Position numbers and translations under genes: made by a program. Below the pieces are notes generated by a model. It ran no database searches, was not told the origin of the DNA, and worked only from the letters and a program-made list of their open reading frames with translations. From Trichuris trichiura (taxonomy: Eukaryota; Nematoda; Enoplea; Trichinellida; Trichuridae): a DNA stretch of 64,000 nt. The stretch is from contig JBAJFE010000060.1 of assembly GCA_037903355.1 (NCBI GenBank), positions 1,550,001 to 1,614,000 on the forward strand, given 5' to 3'. Shown here in pieces: positions 1 to 10,500 of the stretch. The stretch's first letter is position 1, and the number at the start of each line of letters is the position of its first letter.

Positions 1-270
1 AGCCTTCAAGAGGACTTTGTTGCGAACCACAACAGGTCTTTTCGCCAGTGAAGAGTCGGGATGCACGCTTCTTCGAATTTCAGCTTCCTGCTGCTTTGTC
101 ATACGAATGCTGGATTCATTCTTCCCGATCTTGGGGCCCACTTCGGCACATCACAATCCGCTTTTCAAAAGATCTAGAACTTTTACTTTCTGATGAAGGG
201 TAAGGACGCTACGTTGTCTCTTAGCCCTAGAGGAACCGCTCTGTTCACTTAGTTGCATTCTGTCAGCCAT
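1..270 (-). pseudogene. N-terminal fragment of Tigger-like transposase, nonsense-mutated
   Basis: From the ATG at 268-270 the reverse strand encodes a CENP-B/pogo-type N-terminus closely matching the transposase that starts at 57507. Both share the run SEQSGSSRAKRQRSVLTLH or nearly so, and a KIGKNESSIR helix-turn-helix segment. A TGA stop interrupts the frame at the position where the other copy reads L-S-C-A-E. The copy is therefore inactive, and its C-terminal part lies outside the window. The family is known to bind its terminal repeats through this N-terminal domain. Confidence 0.8.
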
Positions 271-618
271 CCTTCTATGCGACACCAGTTACACGACGCG
301 AAAGTTCAGACCTACCACGCTGCAGGGAAACTGATATTTGCGCACAGCACGCGACCTCGACAACGCGCACGAAGCAATAATGAGCAGTCAGCAAAATGAC
401 AAGGCCTCATTAGCATTGTGCACGGTTAGAGAGCATTGTGGGCAGAGAAGGTCTTTCGCGAACGCGCAGATGATCACACTGTTGCACTGGCATGCAACGA
501 CACTAGTGCAATTATAATGCCGGCCAGCCGTGCTCATGTCTCTGTGAAAAGATGGCGTCACTATTTCACGCTGGACAAACCGCGTTGTATAGAATCCGCG
601 GATAACGAGGGCCGACTG
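1..618 (-). mobile_element. 5' part of a pogo/Tigger-like DNA transposon (truncated by window edge)
   Basis: The reverse strand of this block is near-identical to 57159-57780, the left end of the complete Tigger-like element later in the window. That includes the terminal sequence at 596-618, which reads on the reverse strand as CAGTCGGCCCTCGTTATCCG. The element runs out of the window at position 1, so only the terminal inverted repeat, the 5' leader and the first part of the transposase are present. The base pair next to the end is TG, where a TA duplication would be expected. Confidence 0.85.
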
Positions 619-626
619 TGTATATA

Positions 627-1089
627 CAGTGGAACATCCAAATATATATATATATATACTCTTGAAAACTGGATGTTTTGTAACGGGTTGAATTTTCATG
701 GTTGTAAGGTCTTCTACGGCTTTTCCCGTTTTTTCGTTGTGCTGTTATCTGTAATTAAACTAAACAACTGCTCTACCAACGGATGGATGAGCCGTTATTA
801 AGAAAAGTACAGATATCAACGCACTCAACTGTTTTATTGTTCAAAGCTTTCACCACCTAGCTCCACCACCTCACTGACGACGGAACTAGAGCGTTCCGAA
901 AGCTTTGAACAATAAAACAGTTGAGTGCGTTGATATCTGTACTTTTCTTAATAACGGCTCATCCATCCGTTGGTAGAGCAGTTGTTTAGTTTAATTACAG
1001 ATAACAGCACAACGAAAAAACGGGAAAAGCCGTAGAAGACCTTACAACCATGAAAATTCAACCCGTTACAAAACATCCAGTTTTCAAGA

Positions 1090-1100
<11 letters not shown>
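627..1100. repeat. large foldback (hairpin) element with about 205-bp arms and a hammerhead-like loop
   Basis: Positions 646-851 and 898-1100 are inverted copies of one another over about 200 bp with almost no mismatches, separated by 46 bp. Mirror-image open frames on opposite strands arise from this symmetry and are not genes. The outer ends are (TA)n. The left side starts with CAGTGGAACATCC (627-639), which resembles the terminal repeat of the neighbouring Tigger element. The apex of the hairpin holds a hammerhead-like core (874-905). The near-perfect arms indicate recent origin or gene conversion between arms. Confidence 0.85.
874..905 (+). ncRNA. hammerhead-ribozyme-like core in foldback loop (copy 1)
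   Basis: The sequence reads CTGACGA, then CGGAAC, a 6-nt loop, GTTCCG, then AAAGCTT. The two hexamers are perfectly complementary. CTGANGA plus hairpin plus GAAA is the conserved core of hammerhead ribozymes, and the following AGCT could act as a minimal palindromic stem III. One extra C sits between the CTGANGA box and the G that closes stem II, which departs from the canonical core. Catalytic activity is therefore not established. Confidence 0.45.

Positions 1101-1140
<40 letters not shown>
1085..1140. repeat. (TA)n microsatellite
   Basis: About 50 bp of alternating TA separates the foldback element from the Tigger element that starts at 1141. The transposon is flanked by TA on both sides and evidently inserted into this simple repeat, so the (TA)n tract continues at 3460. 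Confidence 0.95.
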
Positions 1141-1143
<3 letters not shown>

Positions 1144-3456
1144 TAGAACCTCCGTAAGTTGACCACCCAAGGGACCGGAGAAAACTGGTCAACATAGGAG
1201 GTGGTCAATATATTGGAACTGTGGGTATAACTGGCTCGGCTGAACAGATTAGCATCTGTATGCGTTTTATTCTATTGCAGAGCATCAATTGGAGGTCTAT
1301 TAAACGGTGAGATGCATAAAAATAACACTGTAAAATCATGCATAAGCTTTTTAGGGGCTACACTGCTTGCTGAAAAAGGTATCAATTCTAGTCTGGTGCT
1401 TCTTCTTACTGCAAACATAAGCACCAAGGGCGGTCTCCCCGATAGCTACCGCGCTCAGCATCTTTGGACATTTTTCAGCAGCAAAACACTTCAGCTGCGC
1501 TAACACGCGCCCGACGTCCTCTTCCTTCAGCTTCTGTACCATTCCGTCTCATTTTCACTTTCCTCCTCTACGTCGTCTTCTGGGCTCAGTCCCGCTTCGG
1601 CTAGTATAGACTGAAAGATTGCTTGTGGGTCGGGTTCGGTAGAAGTGGCCAATTCATCATCCATTGAAACGAAATCTTCGAAGTTTACTCCTTCAATCTC
1701 TACTTCGGGAGTGGGACTATCAGGCCGGAGCTCGACATGATCCTCTTCGTCTCTGACGAATCCAGCTCTCCTGAAGCATTTCCGTATTGCCTCCGGTTGA
1801 ACCACAGCGTCCAAAGCATTAATGGACGCAGCAATCGTAGTCGCTCCCGCAAATGAGCTGGTGTGTTCTGCTATGCCAACGATCCACCGCAGAAGCTGGG
1901 TCCGGTATTTCGCCTTAAACGTCTTAATTACTCCTTGATCTAAAGGCTGGCTCTTTGAGGTAGTGTTTGGGGGCAGGAATTTTAACGTGACATTTGTGAG
2001 GTCTTTCACGTGGGGATGGCTCGGGCAGTTGTCTACTACCAATAAGATGGAACGTTTCATTCGCTTCATCTGTCCGTCGACACTTCTTACCCACTGTTCG
2101 AATATGGCGGCTGTCATCCAGGCGGATTTATTTGATCTCCAAGTGGCAGGGAGGTCATCAGGCTTCAAGTTCTTAAAAGCTCGGGGTTTCGTTGACTTAC
2201 CAATGACCAATGGCTTCAACTTCTCCCCAGTTGCGCTAGCGCAAAGAAGCACAGTGAAGCGTTCTTTGGAGAGCTTCCCGCTTTTGCATTTATCGCCTTT
2301 TAGTACAAGACTTCTATCAGGCATAGCTTTGAAGAACAAGCCGCATTCATCAGCATTGAATATGTCTTCTTCCTTAAAGCCACTGGCGAAATGACGAAAT
2401 TTCAAGATGAAGTCTTCCAAGACCTCGACGGGAACTTCGCTAGATTCGCCGCATAAGATTTTCTGAGAAATCTGATAACGGAGCTTGAACTTTGCCAGCC
2501 AACCGTTTGATGCTTGGAAACCTGTGAAACCGAATTCCACGGCGAATTTTCTAGCAATTTCCTGGATCATTGGGCCAGAGATGCGTGCATTAGCTGCTCT
2601 CATTTGCTTAAACCAATGTAACGCTGCTTCATTGACTTGGTCCAGGGAGGTTCTCCTTTTTCTTCGCTGCGCGTCTCCGCTTTCCTTCTCATATCTTTCC
2701 AAGTACTCACGTTTACGTCTCTGGATGTTGCCAACGGTAGTCTTGCTCACATGAAACCGTTCTGCTGTCTTCCTTTGACTGTTAGTTTCGAGAAAGCGGA
2801 TAAGATCCACTTTTTCCTTCAGTGCCAACTCTCTCGATTCTTTCCGTTTGGCCATAATGCAAACTGCAACCAGCTTGGTAGCTACTACTGCGTCTATTAC
2901 TGCGTAAGTCGGGCTATCTTTACTCGCGAAGACACGTTAAGGAAACCTGCCGCACACCTATAGCAAAGCGAATGAATAGAACTGAGCTCGACGCGAACGA
3001 GTTCAAGTAGGCTCGATTTGTCATATTTCCCTCAATGGGCGAATGCTGCCAACGCGTAGGTGGGAGCTTATGTACTTGAGGAAACGCGCAAGCTGTGCCG
3101 GCAAGCATAAAAGAAGCATCGTCAAAGCGACGGAATCGGTTCTGTAATCAGGAATCTCCAATGTAGGCTAATGAAAAACTTCGCTACGTTGAGTAACAGC
3201 ACATTGAGGCAATGATGGTTAACAGCTGCTAGCGACTGACACAGAGCAAACTGAAGTGGCCAATTTACAGAGTGCAAGTTAGCATTGCGTCCATATACCA
3301 CATCACGGCTAAAGCGGTCAACTTCCCACTTACGGTGGTGGTCAACGTATAGAGGTTGTCCTTGCGATTATTAACGTGCTGACCAACCAACTGGTCAAAG
3401 TTCGGTCAACTTAGGAGGTGGTCGACATAGGGAGGTGGTCAACTTCGGAGGTTCTA

Positions 3457-3459
<3 letters not shown>
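1141..3459 (-). mobile_element. pogo/Tigger-like DNA transposon, nearly intact
   Basis: The ends are inverted repeats. The left reads CAGTAGAACCTCCGTAAGTT and the right, on the reverse strand, CAGTAGAACCTCCGAAGTTG, differing by one base indel. TA dinucleotides flank both ends (1139-1140 and 3460-3461), as expected for Tc1/mariner-superfamily insertion. The element is 2319 bp and carries one transposase on the minus strand. Both ends contain clustered copies of GGTCAAC-type heptamers, candidate subterminal transposase-binding sites. It lies inside a (TA)n microsatellite. Confidence 0.92.
1351..2855 (-). pseudogene. Tigger/pogo-class DDD transposase, intact except for a C-terminal frameshift
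   Basis: The main frame (2855 down to 1527, 442 codons) has the full pogo-superfamily layout. It begins with a CENP-B-type helix-turn-helix (about residues 5-60) and a second DNA-binding region (about 70-135), followed by a DDE-superfamily catalytic domain. Catalytic aspartates can be seen at D169 (FNADECG), D275 (VVDNCPSH) and D306 (QPLDQG), giving the roughly 30-residue second spacing seen in this group. The frame ends in an acidic tail and stops at 1527-1529. An overlapping frame (to 1351) continues with a plausible C-terminus ending in QTRIDTFF, a perfect PCNA-interaction box. A single indel near 1530-1545 appears to have split off this tail. The enzyme would cut and paste the flanking inverted repeats. 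Confidence 0.88.

Positions 3460-3530
<71 letters not shown>
3460..3530. repeat. (TA)n microsatellite
   Basis: About 70 bp of uninterrupted TA repeats directly abuts the right end of the Tigger element. It produces artefactual Ile-Tyr repeat open frames on both strands, which are not genes. Confidence 0.97.
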
Positions 3531-3534
<4 letters not shown>

Positions 3535-3545
3535 TCGAATGTATT

Positions 3546-3851
3546 CACCTACGTCCTGCAAGCCTACAGTGGCGATATCTACTGGACAAAACGGGTTGCT
3601 TTTTTCGCTACTTTTTCGGGCTATACTTTCTTTATATCTTGACTTAGGCTTAGGCTTAGGGCGAAACAGGATAGCCGACAAGGATATGAAAAAAATTGGG
3701 TGCTTCGGTTGTAGAGCCTTGCCGGCTATGCTGTTCTGCTTTAGCCTATGTCTAAGCCAAAATATACGGACAATATAGTCGCAACGTAGCGAGAAAACTG
3801 CACGCTTTGCCTATAGGTGTCGCCACCAGAGGTTTGCGAAATCGTACGTGA
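3546..3851. mobile_element. MITE-like hairpin element with TTAGGC array (copy 1)
   Basis: The ends are inverted repeats of about 40 bp. The left contains CCTACAGTGGCGATATCTAC and the right is the reverse complement of a similar string with GTGGCGACACCTATAGG. An inner inverted repeat contains TTAGGCTTAGGCTTAGG at 3643-3660 opposite a degenerate CCTAAG tract near 3740-3770. Copies 2 and 3 lie at 42960-43256 and 48158-48463. There is no coding capacity. The family is recognised here only by mutual similarity. Confidence 0.75.
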
Positions 3852-4440
3852 CAAGGTTATAAATGCTTACAAAAAAATATACGTGTAAAAACCCACTTCG
3901 CAGTGCACCCATGGAACTGTAGGCGCTCCTTCGTCAATAAAAACTTTCATCGGTACTGTCGACAAAAGTTTAGCCAACTTCTCCTCATTGGAATCATAAA
4001 CCACCTGAAAATTTCATTATTGAAACAAGTCGATCAATTGAATAGCCAACTCGCCTCTTTGCCTTCATTAATAAGGCGTTTTTCCAAAGTATTTAAATTA
4101 TTCTTCGATAACGTAGCTAAATGGCTACTATTTTGGCCAGTGTCTTTTGATCCTATTCTTATTTCATTGCCTAAAATGGCACAAGAAACAATTTCAAATG
4201 ACGTAACGTAAAATGGTCTTATTTTCAATTACCGTTCGACTCGGCGCAGTAGTACAATTGATTTTCCAATTTCAGCTGCTCTTCGCAATGCGTCAAAACA
4301 GGAAATGCTGCCGTGACTGTCTGTCCATCTGATAGTCGGTTGCTTCTTTCCTCTAAAATGAAAATAGGCTACCAATAAACATCCGAAAGCATAATAACAA
4401 CTATTCACGAAAATCTATCGTGCAGGAAAAACGTACATAA
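3852..4440. other. intergenic, nothing recognised
   Basis: Short open frames occur on both strands, but none shows convincing codon structure, splice signals or similarity to a known family. No repeat copies were noticed here. Confidence 0.5.
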
Positions 4441-4449
4441 GTCAAATGG

Positions 4450-5214
4450 GGCAAATAAAAGCTAAAGGATAAGGATAAACTATGAATGCCAACCCGACGC
4501 CTCTAAATGACATCCATTGTTGTTGGATGTAGTGAAGCCAGTTGCAAATTCCCACTGTTCTTCCTTTGAAGGCATTTCTATGAGCTAAAAGGCTGAATAG
4601 ATAATAAGCAGATGGAAGAGTTGAAATTGCCTGATTCTGTTGAGAAAGTGACGTTCTCGTACGCTTCCAACGTTCGTACTTTTCCTTGAGAAGTTGGAAA
4701 TTATTCGAGCCGCCAAGTTCTTCACCTGTGACCTTCATAAGAAGGCGGGAAATACTTCCAACGTTAATGCTTTGATATCGATTCAAAACTTAAAGTCAAA
4801 TACCGACTTCACTTCTGCCTCATTCGGGGAATGATGCTGCAATCGTACTGTTTTAACAAGCTCCTCTCGAGCCTTTGCTGCCGCCTTAAGTGAAAAGAAA
4901 ACAGATTGGTAAAGACGTTAAGCAATGTACAAACTTTGAAATCTTTCATAATGGCTCTGCTTATTATAGGGCTGCCTTTGATGGATCCGCCCTCTTCGTC
5001 AGAATCGGCATTTTGGAATATACGACTTCGTAAACGGGCTATCAAGCAAAGTGTTCTCTTCTATTACTCGCCGCACAAGCTATACTTACTAGTTCCACTC
5101 TGCTTTTCCGCCACTTTCGAGTTCTTGTCGACATTCTTCAAAATGCTGATCCGTTTTTTCGGCACAGGCACATTAGAAGCGGCATCGTTCGACGACTCCA
5201 CAACAGTAGCTTCC
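4450..5214 (-). CDS. probable multi-exon gene, function unknown (charged, coiled-coil-like protein)
   Basis: Three consecutive minus-strand segments join in phase with good splice sites: 5214-5090, 5038-4935 and 4884-4804. The introns are 51 and 50 bp; the first has a GTAAGTAT donor and the others end in TTGATAG and CACTTAAG. The joined product is rich in Lys, Arg and Glu, with an acidic patch (DSDEEGG) and a helical stretch (AAAKAREELVKTVRL). A further segment around 4754-4480 (RLLMKVTGEELGG, LLKEKYERWKRTRTSL) looks like the next exon, but its boundaries are not settled. The first exon shown starts with a splice acceptor, so the 5' end is missing from the model. No family was recognised. Confidence 0.5.
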
Positions 5215-6956
5215 CTAAAACGGCGGCAAACGCTCAACAAGCAGTTTCGATTTTCGAAGAGTTGAAGCAGAGTAATCAATAAAGTTCAAAAGAAGCTATT
5301 TGCATACGACAAAAATGCCAACCTATTAAAGGTTTATTCAACTTTTGAAAGGAAAAAGTACAGCTATGCAAAACGAATTTCCGCGGATCTGTGGACTTTT
5401 TGTTAAAATGCAGGATGTAAGTATTTTAATACTATTCTTCCAAATTAACTTATCTTACTTTTTTGAAGCGCTCAGTTCCTAGTCCACGAGTTAACAGCAA
5501 CGCGGATTGGGAAAGAAGATGGTACAGTCGTTACTACTGCAAACAATGGGATTTTTCTACTCAATATCATTAGGGTGCCAAGTAGGTTAACGAAATTCAT
5601 TCTATTGAGAAGCGAAATACAAGCCTTTGAGAATTCCCAAGCGTGTATGAATGTAATCTGGGAAATAATACAAGAAAACATTATCCGTAAACGTTAGTGT
5701 TTTCAGCTTGAACGCTGATGTATTAGATCGTATTCCGTATTTCCTTGTGTAATGCTGAAGGGGGGAAAGGAACGGCGCTCTGCATATCTACAATGTACTT
5801 TCGGAAAATTGGAAAGATACAACTTAAACCTGTAATTTAAAAAAACGCAAACTTCGTAGACCTACGGAATTTTTGCATTTTCATATCCGGATTTTAAAAA
5901 GCCACGTTTAAGCGTTTTATTGGTGCCTAAATAGGTTGCAACGACCGTACTGCAATTATATTGCAATATGAGGTAGCTTTTGTTGGCAAAACAAATAACG
6001 ACTTGAAATATTTCCCTTACCCAGACATGAAACTTGTCTTTTGCTAAAAGTAAAGATATTTCACCCGGAAACGTAGATCCACAAACTAAACGTAAGTTCG
6101 GACTGAATGCGGAGTTCAGAGACTCACGTTTCCATAGCAACATCCATAAAAGGAAAACATACCATTTCACAATTCGTATTTAAGTAGTCCCAGCTGACTT
6201 TACCTTTTTCTTCCCTAAAACGAAACATTTAAGCATAGAAATATCGTTACGTTACCTAGTTACTGTGCTGTTGAAATATTTGGAATTTTTTTGTTGCTAA
6301 GCTACTTTTCTTATATGTAAAATATATGCGCACAGCTTTACCCTTATAAGAGGAGCCTATCCACTCAAAGCAGGGGTAAAAGCCAGCCTTGAACAGCAAT
6401 TGCTAAGGTTTCATTTGACTATTCAGGCTTAGAAAAAGCTCGCATAGGCCTTATTAGTCTACTTTCCTTATGTTTGTAAATATACCGACTTTTCTAAGGA
6501 ATTTTAAGCGTACATCCACGCTGCTGTTGCAACCTTAATCCAAAAGCATAATTTATAGACTATTATTGTTAGAGCAAGTAATATCTAACTTACATTCTGT
6601 GTTGTCGAAATGGAGGGAGAGGGAGAAAAATAACAATTTCTATTACTCTGTTTTCGGTAATCCGTTAATAATAGTGTTCTGGTTTAACGCCGGAGTTTCG
6701 TAATTCCGTGTTTGGTAATCCGGCCTAGGAACCATATGCGCTAAGTAGTACAATAGCAGCCTTTGAAAACGTCATCTTGGGGGTAGCATCGCATACAATT
6801 ACATTCTGTACAAATGTCTTTGCGTTTCGGGGCTCAGTTTCACTGATTTCGTTCCCACGCAAATGCTGCAAGGGAATTGTCGTCTTGGAAAGTACTGCTT
6901 AGCTTGCAAAGCACCGCCTTTCGGAAATATTCAAGAAAACACGCGGAATTTCTGGA
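5215..6956. other. intergenic, nothing recognised
   Basis: The sequence is moderately AT-rich with only short open frames. The upstream exons of the minus-strand gene ending near 4450 may lie here, but none could be picked out with confidence. Confidence 0.4.
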
Positions 6957-7284
6957 CAGTTTATTGATTCGCAGGTACATAAAATCATCCTTATTTCCAG
7001 CCAATCGAGTCCGAACTTCAGCTTTTAGTTTAGCTTGTTGTACCAAGCTGTTTTGCTTGCAAAATCTAAACTGAATTTAAGTTGGTTTTATTAGCTTTAC
7101 CTAAGTATTAACGTGGGCTGAAAAACAGACGCAGTCTGCTATTTGGCCACCTTACATAATCGCACGGTTGCAGTTTAGATTTTGCAAGTAAAACAGCTTG
7201 GTACAACAAGCTAAACTGAAAGCTGAAGTTCGGACTTGATGGGCTGGAAATAAGGATGATTTTATGTACCTGCGAATCAGACAT
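6957..7284. repeat. inverted repeat, arms about 117 bp, spacer about 93 bp
   Basis: Positions 6957-7073 are repeated in inverted orientation at 7167-7284 with few differences. The shared protein-like strings on opposite strands (LIRRYIKSSLFPA) are a by-product. The spacer contains no hammerhead-like core, so this foldback is distinct from the ones at 627, 10498 and 48861. It lies 270 bp upstream of the TCF25 start codon. Confidence 0.85.
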
Positions 7285-7552
7285 GTTTTTGAGAAATGAC
7301 TTACAGGCGAAAACTGGAAATAAGCTTGAAAATATGCTGTCTGGTAGAAGAGAATTCTAAATAGCACATTTTTTATTGGCGGGTTGAGCTTAGAGGCTTG
7401 CTAAGACTTTCTTCCGTGCTAGTTTCCGTGCGCGCTTTAGTTGTACCTGAGGATCATGCCTTCTGTATGGCCTATTGTTTATGTTGGGTTATTTCACCGG
7501 TATACTTCGCTGAAATTCCGTTGTTCCAGCTGGTCAGTTTTAGTGCATTGCG

Positions 7553-10500
7553 ATGAGCTCGCTTGCACCACTCGGTGAAAAAAGCGACGATGCTTCATTA
7601 CACACGAACAACGGAAACAACCTGGTAGGCTTAGGCGATCAGCCTGACGAAAACGCAAAGGAAAAGAATTCGAGCGATTCCGACCTTGAAATAGTGTCTA
7701 GCAAATTCAGTCTGGTGAGCATTTAGACTTTTGCCTGATTGCTTGCGTTTTCCCAGCTTTTTTTGCGCTACGACAGCTTGCAAGACACGATGGTTCGTTG
7801 CCTTCCGTGTAAACGCGTTGTTTTTAGTTGTGCCATAGCGAAAGCGCGGATGCTGACATCTTGGGCGATTCCGTCGATACAAAAGCCGATGCTTCGATTG
7901 TTAAGCATTCCGAAGGACCAAAAATGAAGGGGAAAAGTAAGAAAGCGGACAATGCTCGAAAAGAAGTGCCAAAGCAAGGGAAGAAGCAGACGCGACAGAT
8001 CGAAGAAACCCGCGACGAAGGATCGGTTGCCAAAGCGGCTTTAGCAGACGACATTTATCGAGTGATGTACAGATTTCTGCGACCTCAGGAAGAAATAGAC
8101 AATATGTACCGGCTGGGCGGCCTGGATGACCGTAAAAGGCATTCCCTTCGCAAAAGAGGAGTACAAACTTTTGGAATAGTCGCCAGGAAACCAACATGGC
8201 CAACATATCGAACAACAGGTTCGTCCTGCATGCTTAACATGCTTATTAATTATGTAATGGATTTTTTTTTGGCCGAATACCTTCTTTCTCAAACTCTGCG
8301 CTGTTTATAAAGCGCGCCTATATGCTGCTGCTCTTAGGTTTATACATGGAACAGGTTCCGTCCAAATGTGGCCTCAAGCAGTTTGCCTTTAAGTACAACA
8401 AAGCGTATAGCCGAAAAGAAAGCGAATTCTTGACGTACATTCGATCGCCCAATCTCCGGTCTCTCACCGTGAGCGATTGATGAAAATTCGTTGGGAACTT
8501 ATTGCCTCAATTTGATTTTCAGGTTTTTCTCAGAAAACATCCATACCATGTGAATTCAATGATACAATGTAGCGAAATGCTTTATTGGAGAGATGACTTA
8601 AATACGGCACAAGATTTGAATGGTGAGCTCGCGAAACCTCGAACGCAACTTTGTTTTTGTAGCGCGTTTGTTTGTTCGTTAATCTGCCTAACTTTACTTC
8701 CTTTGCGACAAGGCAAACAACGCTAAGTTTTTGCATTTTTTAGAGATGGCCATTTATTCGTTGGAATGCAGTTTTCATTCATGCTTTACAATCACAGGTG
8801 GTGATTGTCGTTTGGATTACAACAGCTACGAAAATAGGCAAGTGACAGTGGCGAAAAATTAGAATAAAATAAAAAATTTGCCTTATAGGGCCATCTACAT
8901 CGTGCTCTTCACGGAAGTGATACATTGCTTGCGAAACGCTTGCCGCAGATCAGCTTTGGAATATTGCAAGTTGATCCTTTGGTAAAGTTTCATACTTGGT
9001 AAAGTTGACGATTCGATGGGCTTTTCTTTAAGCCTTGACAAGGTAGACGATCCTCTTGCCATGGTTCTCATCATTGATTATTTGTACCTCCTAAACGAGA
9101 TGTACGATACAGTCATTGAACTTGAAAAGCAGTTTGATACGGTAAGTAACCGAAGAGGATAATGTTGCGTAATTATACATTTTCAGGATCGTTGCCTCGA
9201 CTTGTTACCCAATATCAAGTATTCCGTTGCGCTGGCATGTTTTATGAAAGCATCCGCCAGCGGAGACGATCGGGATTTGCAGAAGGCTGACGAAAGAGTA
9301 AGCATTGCCTTTATTGGTTACTTTTAAAAAATTTGCTCTGTCAGCTTTACGCGGCTCTAATGCAATTTCCTACCATGGTTCCCGCTCTTCTGAACAAGTT
9401 GCAAGTCATACCCGAAGGCAACATGCTACAGTGTCCGTATTTTGGCGCGGCTGAACAACTAAGGTACGTACTGTTTGTAGGCATAATAACCTTATTTGCC
9501 TTAGTTAGCTTAAAATCATTTCCTCGTAAAATAATAATAATGTCCGCCAGTTCCTGCCACTGCTGCCGTACGTAATGCTGGCAAATTACGTCAATAGCAT
9601 ATTCTTCAATTAGCATATACAGTACGAACTTGAGCATCCGGGCAAATATCCGAGGGAAATTAAAGTTGGGATAGCTGATAATCGTTATATCAAAGTAATT
9701 TTTTCATAAATCAATATTTATTAATTAGGCTTATTCTTAGTATTTCTTATTTTTTAAATTTAGATGCCTTATGAATTCTTATTATTTAATAGGTCAATTT
9801 GTCTCCCTCTATGTAGTATAGGCAGTGTAATTTCAAACTCGCGTCGAAATACAGAACACTTTGTTGTAACCACTTTAGGTTAACAGAGTTTGGTCAGACC
9901 TTCATTTTGCTTTATTCTCGTAAATTACTTGAATAAGCTTCACTCTGATTACAATTCGACCTATTGTCGTACTGTAAGCTTGCCTGATTATCTTTTCTAC
10001 CCTCACCTAAGCTTAAGCCTAAACATAAGGCTAAGGAAGGGGCAGAACATAGTGGCCGTATGCTTGCCGGAAAGGAACCTGCATTTCTTCTATGGCGAGG
10101 CGCGTAACTTACATGATCAACTTTCGTTGGTTTTTGTTTAAATTATTATTATATATAGAGTGCCTTGTATGGGCGCGTCAGTTTTCACTGTGAAAGCTGC
10201 GGTAAATCAGCTTAGCGCAAGAGGACATTGTATAAATTAATATGCAAATTTTACATTTGCCTTTTCCAGTTTATTGCCTCATTAAGTGGGCTTATTGCCA
10301 CTTTCACCGGGAAAATGTATGTTTTATTTTTATTTTATTCTAATTTTATCTGGTATAATTTTCTTCCACTGATGGCAACCTTGACGGTCACTTTTCTGAA
10401 TCGGCGATTTGTAGCCTAAAATCAAAGAACGATTTTTCCATTAAAAGGTCATGATGTATCGCCATGTCGACGTATTCATAACCATTCATTTCCAGTGCCG

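Noticed and set aside
436..1208. Two open frames on opposite strands with the same 46-residue product
   Set aside because: They are mirror images created by the foldback at 627-1100; neither has a start context, splice partner or known domain.
3418..3681. Open frames with long Ile-Tyr repeats
   Set aside because: Translations of the (TA)n microsatellite.
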